Below are positions 12,412-15,645 of a DNA stretch of 15,645 bases, piece by piece. The notes beneath the pieces were generated by a model. The model had not been told where the DNA came from, made no database searches, and saw nothing but the letters and a program-made list of their open reading frames with translations. Position numbers and translations under genes: made by a program. The stretch's first letter is position 1. Each line of letters begins with the position of its first letter. The DNA is from an uncultured Desulfobulbaceae bacterium (GTDB lineage Bacteria > Desulfobacterota > Desulfobulbia > Desulfobulbales > Desulfobulbaceae): NCBI GenBank assembly GCA_945787305.1, contig CALZIH010000029.1, positions 1-15,645 of the forward strand. The letters are read 5' to 3'.

Positions 12412-13035
12412 TTATTCAAGAATAAAATCATCCCGCCGGTTCTGTGACCAGTCAAAGTCTGTTTGACCAACGAACAGTGGCCGCTCTTCACCATAACTCA
12501 CGGTACGGACACGGTATTCCTCAACCCCAAGTTCAATAAGATAGTTTTTTGCATTCAAGGCTCGCCGTTCACCGAGGGCCAGGTTGTATTCATTGGTGCC
12601 ACGCTCATCAGAGTTTCCCTCTATGACCAAGTTGCGACTTGGGTTGGCCTTCATATAGTCGGCATTTTGTTCCAGTCTGGAGGCTTGGTCATCACGGATG
12701 GTCGCTTGGTCAAAGTCGAAGTATATCGGTAACATCTCGCTGGACGAACGACCGTATGTTTTTTTGTATTCGTCACTGTTCTGGTCGGCACTGACTGAAA
12801 ATCCACCTAATGCTTCGCCGCTTTCGCCACCGGCATCCAACGGTTCTTCACCGGGGGTCATCTCTTCTGTTATGGTCCCCTGTCTCCCCCCGGCACCATA
12901 AGCATCTTGTTCTTGCGTACCGGTGGCAGCACCTTGAGAAGAGTAGGTTGGTACCGGCTTTTTGCTGCAACCACCTGATACAATGAGAGAAAAGACAAAA
13001 AAAGCAAGGAGAAGCTGGCAAGTCAGGGTCTTCAT
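12412..13035 (-). CDS. pal: Pal-like OmpA-family outer-membrane lipoprotein
   Basis: A 207-aa lipoprotein. The signal peptide (1-22) ends in a lipobox-like VSGGC, with C23 as the lipidation site (Ser at -3 is a little unusual). A low-complexity Gly/Glu/Ser linker (24-95) precedes an OmpA C-terminal peptidoglycan-binding domain (about 100-205). That domain shows YFDFDQATIRDD, then GNSDERGTNEYNLALGERRA (canonical GHxDERGT, here Asn for His), VSYGEERP and a terminal NRRDDF. Such proteins anchor the outer membrane to peptidoglycan and partner with Tol proteins. tolB, usually adjacent, is not in the window, so this may be a stand-alone paralogue. The ATG at 13035 has GAGGA upstream. A strong terminator follows. 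Confidence 0.88.
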   Translation of the reverse strand: MKTLTCQLLLAFFVFSLIVSGGCSKKPVPTYSSQGAATGTQEQDAYGAGGRQGTITEEMTPGEEPLDAGGESGEALGGFSVSADQNSDEYKKTYGRSSSEMLPIYFDFDQATIRDDQASRLEQNADYMKANPSRNLVIEGNSDERGTNEYNLALGERRALNAKNYLIELGVEEYRVRTVSYGEERPLFVGQTDFDWSQNRRDDFILE

Positions 13036-13298
13036 GGTGCGTCCTCGTTAGTGTTCAATGGTATTTTTCAAGGTAGCCTTCGGTGAAAGAAGTAAATTTT
13101 GTCAACTATCCTACTTGCTTCAAGTGGATTGCGTCAAGGGAAAGATGGTGGCTTTATCTACTGCTCGTTTTGAGCTCTGAATTGTTCTTCTGCGGCAGTG
13201 GGAATACTGTGTATTTGTTTTTATTGCCACCATTATCATTGAATGGTACATCACCAATTATCCGGACTATTTTCCACTTACCCTTTCAGGAGGTTGTT

Positions 13299-14033
13299 AT
13301 GTTAAAAAAAGCATTGTTGACTCTTTTTGTCTTATCTGTTTTTGGTGGCTCAGCTTGGGCCGAGACTAAAATTGTCTTTGCTGTTGATGCTACCTGGCCC
13401 CCTATGGAGTTTGTCGATGCGCAGAAAAACATTGTCGGTTTTGCCATTGATTTTCTCAATGCAGCCGGTAAGGAGGCTGGTTTTACTCCGGTCTTTAAAA
13501 ATACGGCGTGGGATGGAATCTTTGCCGGCCTGGCTGCTGGTAAATATGACGCCATCAGTTCTTCTGTTTCTATTACCGAGGAGAGGAAAAAGGCCATGGA
13601 TTTCAGTGACCCGTATTTTACGGTGCGACAGGCCTTGATTGTTGCCAAGACCTCTGCAGTGAAAAGCCTGGGTGACTTAAAGGGGAAGAAGGTTGGTGGC
13701 CAGATCGGCACCACCGGTTATTTTACCATCAAAGCTGCAGAGGGGGTTATCCCTAAGTCATATGACGAGATAGGGCTTGCCATGGAAGATTTGAATGTGG
13801 GCAGGATTGATGCCGTCGTCTGTGATGATCCAGTGGCCGCCAATTATGCAATTCTTAAATACAAGGACACATTAAAAATTGCTGCGGTTATCGAAACCGG
13901 CGAGGTGGAATATTACGGTTTTGCCGTAAAAAAAGGAGATAAAAAAACCTTGGACCTACTCAACAAGGGTATTGCGGCTGTCAAGGCCAAGGGGATTGAT
14001 GTGGAATTGAATAAAAAATGGATTGGCCAGTAA
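13299..14033 (+). CDS. Periplasmic amino-acid-binding protein of an ABC importer
   Basis: A 244-aa family 3 solute-binding protein. The signal peptide is residues 1-21 (MLKK, hydrophobic core, GGSAWA, cleaved before ET). The mature part has the usual features: an aromatic substrate-lid patch TWPPMEF, a family-3-type segment GFAIDFLNAAGKE (Ala at the usual acidic position), SSVSITEERKKAMDFS with Arg96 as the likely carboxylate ligand, GGQIGTTGYFT contacting the substrate, and CDDP (D176/D177) for the amino group. It probably binds a polar or charged amino acid; exact specificity is not readable. ATG 13299 has AGGAGG 5 nt upstream. An open frame extends 72 codons further upstream but precedes the signal peptide and is spurious. 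The permease and ATPase follow beyond an attenuator-like hairpin. Confidence 0.93.
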   Translation: MLKKALLTLFVLSVFGGSAWAETKIVFAVDATWPPMEFVDAQKNIVGFAIDFLNAAGKEAGFTPVFKNTAWDGIFAGLAAGKYDAISSSVSITEERKKAMDFSDPYFTVRQALIVAKTSAVKSLGDLKGKKVGGQIGTTGYFTIKAAEGVIPKSYDEIGLAMEDLNVGRIDAVVCDDPVAANYAILKYKDTLKIAAVIETGEVEYYGFAVKKGDKKTLDLLNKGIAAVKAKGIDVELNKKWIGQ

Positions 14034-14051
14034 AGGCTAGCTTCATCGTTT

Positions 14052-14084
14052 AAGGCTTGGGAGGTCTGCTTCTCAAGCCTTTTT
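14052..14084 (+). terminator. Terminator/attenuator between binding-protein and permease genes
   Basis: A stem of 11 bp including one G-U pair (14052-14062 with 14071-14081; core AAGGCTTG/CAAGCCTT), an 8-nt loop and a five-T run. It lies 18 bp after the binding-protein stop and 31 bp before the permease ATG. Partial termination here would give more binding protein than membrane components. Confidence 0.8.
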
Positions 14085-14115
14085 GTATATGCTTTAAATT
14101 TTATAGAGTTATTCA

Positions 14116-14901
14116 ATGTCCGATCGCGAAGTGAAGATTGAGATAGGGGATGGTGCCGCTCTCCCGGACCCAAAAGATAAGGGCTTGGTTTCCGCCTGGT
14201 GGATTGCCCTTGCTGGAACTGTCGGCCTGTTGATCATCTTGCCGCTGGCCAAACCTGACCCTTATGCCAAGGTTCTGCAGTTTATCCCCGATGGTATCCT
14301 GGTAACCTTTGAGGTGACCATCGCTTCCATTTCCCTGGCCCTTGTCATCGGGCTGTTGACCGGTCTTGGCCGGATTTCCAACAATCGATTTATCAACCTC
14401 CTTGCTTCACTCTATGTCGAGGTTGTTCGCGGTATTCCTCTCCTGGTGCAGTTGTTTTATATCTACTTTGCCCTGGGAAGGTTTGTCCGGGTTCCTGATC
14501 TTGTTGCCGCCATCATTGCGCTGGCCTTTTGTTATGGAGCCTATATGGGGGAGGTTTTTCGTGCCGGAATCCGCTCCATCGATTTCGGTCAGAGTGAGGC
14601 TTCGCTCTCACTGGGGTTTAATCAGCGACAGACAATGGCCTATGTCATTCTTCCTCAAGCCTGGCGGACAATTCTGCCGCCGGTTGGGAACGAGTTTATC
14701 GCCCTGCTTAAGGATACCTCGTTGGTTTCCATTCTGGCGGTTTCCGATATTCTCCGCCGCGGTCGGGAATACGCCTCAGAGAGTTTTAATTATTTCGAAA
14801 CCTATACCACTATCGCTCTGATCTATCTGCTGATTACTCTGGTTCTCTCTAAGCTCATCTCCAATATGGAACACCGCCTCAGTCACTATGAACGTCGCTG
14901 A
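14116..14901 (+). CDS. Amino-acid ABC transporter permease (HisM/GlnP family)
   Basis: A 261-aa inner-membrane protein. A polar N-terminal tail (1-24) leads to about five or six membrane helices (roughly 25-44, 62-84, 107-122, 127-147, 197-214, 229-248). The EAA loop that contacts the ATPase is clear: EASLSLG (161-167), then VILPQAWR (177-184). VEVVRGIPLLVQLFY is the typical family segment. Probably it works as a homodimer, because only one permease gene is present. The ATG at 14116 has only a weak AGAG ribosome site. The 3' end overlaps the ATPase gene by 14 bp, suggesting coupled translation. Confidence 0.93.
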   Translation: MSDREVKIEIGDGAALPDPKDKGLVSAWWIALAGTVGLLIILPLAKPDPYAKVLQFIPDGILVTFEVTIASISLALVIGLLTGLGRISNNRFINLLASLYVEVVRGIPLLVQLFYIYFALGRFVRVPDLVAAIIALAFCYGAYMGEVFRAGIRSIDFGQSEASLSLGFNQRQTMAYVILPQAWRTILPPVGNEFIALLKDTSLVSILAVSDILRRGREYASESFNYFETYTTIALIYLLITLVLSKLISNMEHRLSHYERR

Positions 14902-15628
14902 CCCGATTATTCGGATACAAAACATCAACAAATATTTTGGCACATTCAAGGCCCTGGATGAGGTTTGTCTGGATGTAACCGTCGGAGAGAAAGTTGTGGT
15001 GCTCGGCCCTTCCGGTTCCGGAAAATCAACCCTGCTACGGGCGATCAACAGGTTGGAGACTATTGATTCGGGCTCAATTGTGGTGGATGGGCGTGACCTG
15101 TATTCACCGGGTGAGGATATCAATGCAATTCGCATGGAACTGGGGATGGTTTTTCAGAGTTTTAACCTGTTTAAGCACAAGACTGTGTTGGAGAATCTGA
15201 CTCTGGCTCCGATTAAGCTCAAAAAAATGGCTAGGGCACAGGCTGAAGAGTTAGGACTGACCCTGCTTGATAAGGTTGGAATCAGGGATCGGGCAGCGCA
15301 TTACCCGGTACAGCTGTCCGGCGGTCAACAACAACGGGTGGCCATTGCCCGAGCCCTGGCAATGGAGCCCAAGATCATGCTCTTTGATGAGCCGACCTCG
15401 GCGTTGGATCCGGAAATGATTGGTGAGGTTCTCGATGTCATGGTGACATTGGCACGTGAAGGCATGACCATGGTGGTGGTGACGCACGAAATGGGGTTTG
15501 CCCGGGAGGTTGCCGATCAGGTTGTCTTTATGGATCAGGGCGCAATTGTTGAGATGGCTTCGCCGGATCTTTTTTTTGATAACCCGCAGCATGATCGCAC
15601 GAAGCTTTTTCTTGAGCAGATTCTATAA
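14888..15628 (+). CDS. Amino-acid ABC transporter ATP-binding protein (GlnQ/HisP family)
   Basis: A 246-aa cytoplasmic ATPase driving the importer. All motifs are intact: Walker A GPSGSGKST (40-48), Q-loop Q90 (MVFQSFNLF), signature LSGGQQQR (143-150), Walker B IMLFDEP with D167/E168, D-loop SALD (171-174) and switch H200. The MVFQSFNLFKHKTVLENL segment is typical of the polar amino-acid importer ATPases. The length is normal for the family. The start ATG overlaps the permease 3' end. It is the last gene in the window; 17 bp remain after it. Confidence 0.96.
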   Translation: MNVADPIIRIQNINKYFGTFKALDEVCLDVTVGEKVVVLGPSGSGKSTLLRAINRLETIDSGSIVVDGRDLYSPGEDINAIRMELGMVFQSFNLFKHKTVLENLTLAPIKLKKMARAQAEELGLTLLDKVGIRDRAAHYPVQLSGGQQQRVAIARALAMEPKIMLFDEPTSALDPEMIGEVLDVMVTLAREGMTMVVVTHEMGFAREVADQVVFMDQGAIVEMASPDLFFDNPQHDRTKLFLEQIL

Positions 15629-15645
15629 CCTTCATCACCTTTGAC

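Noticed and set aside
13077..13105. Promoter for pal with a consensus TTGACA on the - strand
   Set aside because: The position 17 bp downstream reads CGAAGG, nothing like a -10 element, and shifting the spacing by one does not help.
13083..13298. N-terminal extension of the amino-acid-binding protein by 72 codons
   Set aside because: The AGGAGG site and a textbook signal peptide start at ATG 13299; the upstream part would bury the signal peptide inside the protein.

Overview
The window looks like chromosomal DNA of an anaerobic, sulfur-metabolising Desulfobacterota (deltaproteobacterial) relative, perhaps of the Desulfobulbaceae type. This is inferred from gene content: a two-iron desulfoferrodoxin, rubredoxin, a rubredoxin:oxygen oxidoreductase-type flavodiiron protein, a DsrE-family protein and a YeeE/YedE sulfur transporter, among proteobacterial housekeeping genes. 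No rRNA, recognisable tRNA, CRISPR array or intact transposase was seen.

Layout. (1) 1-1103: 3' part of a YeeE/YedE membrane transporter, closed by a strong terminator. (2) 1045-1675: a long AT-rich gap with no convincing gene; it holds a 111-bp element with 21-bp imperfect inverted termini. (3) 1676-4498, + strand: 5-formyltetrahydrofolate cyclo-ligase, a histone-deacetylase-family amidohydrolase and an HD-GYP response regulator. (4) 4752-8284, + strand: a compact operon gatC-gatA-hisC-cmk with short or overlapping junctions. (5) 8349-12210, all on the - strand: an oxygen-defence island. In transcription order it is a PerR-type Fur repressor with an unusual extra winged-helix domain, desulfoferrodoxin, rubredoxin, a DsrE-like protein, the flavodiiron oxygen reductase and a small protein with a desulforedoxin-like cysteine pattern. 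(6) 12412-13035, - strand: a Pal-like OmpA lipoprotein, with a very G-rich tract next to its 3' end. (7) 13299-15628, + strand: a polar amino-acid ABC importer (binding protein, permease, ATPase), with a terminator/attenuator between the binding protein and the permease.

How the genes work together. The - strand island pairs a peroxide sensor (PerR) with superoxide reduction (desulfoferrodoxin) and oxygen reduction to water (flavodiiron protein), with rubredoxin as the likely electron carrier between them. The DsrE-like and desulforedoxin-like genes in the same cluster are the least understood members. The most unusual feature is the PerR gene: an A-rich linker joins the complete Fur domain to a 78-residue winged-helix domain, and that linker carries both a ribosome-binding-site-like sequence with an in-frame ATG and a dnaX-type slippery heptamer. 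One gene could therefore yield up to three products. The housekeeping operon serves Gln/Asn-tRNA formation (without gatB nearby), histidine biosynthesis and CMP recycling.
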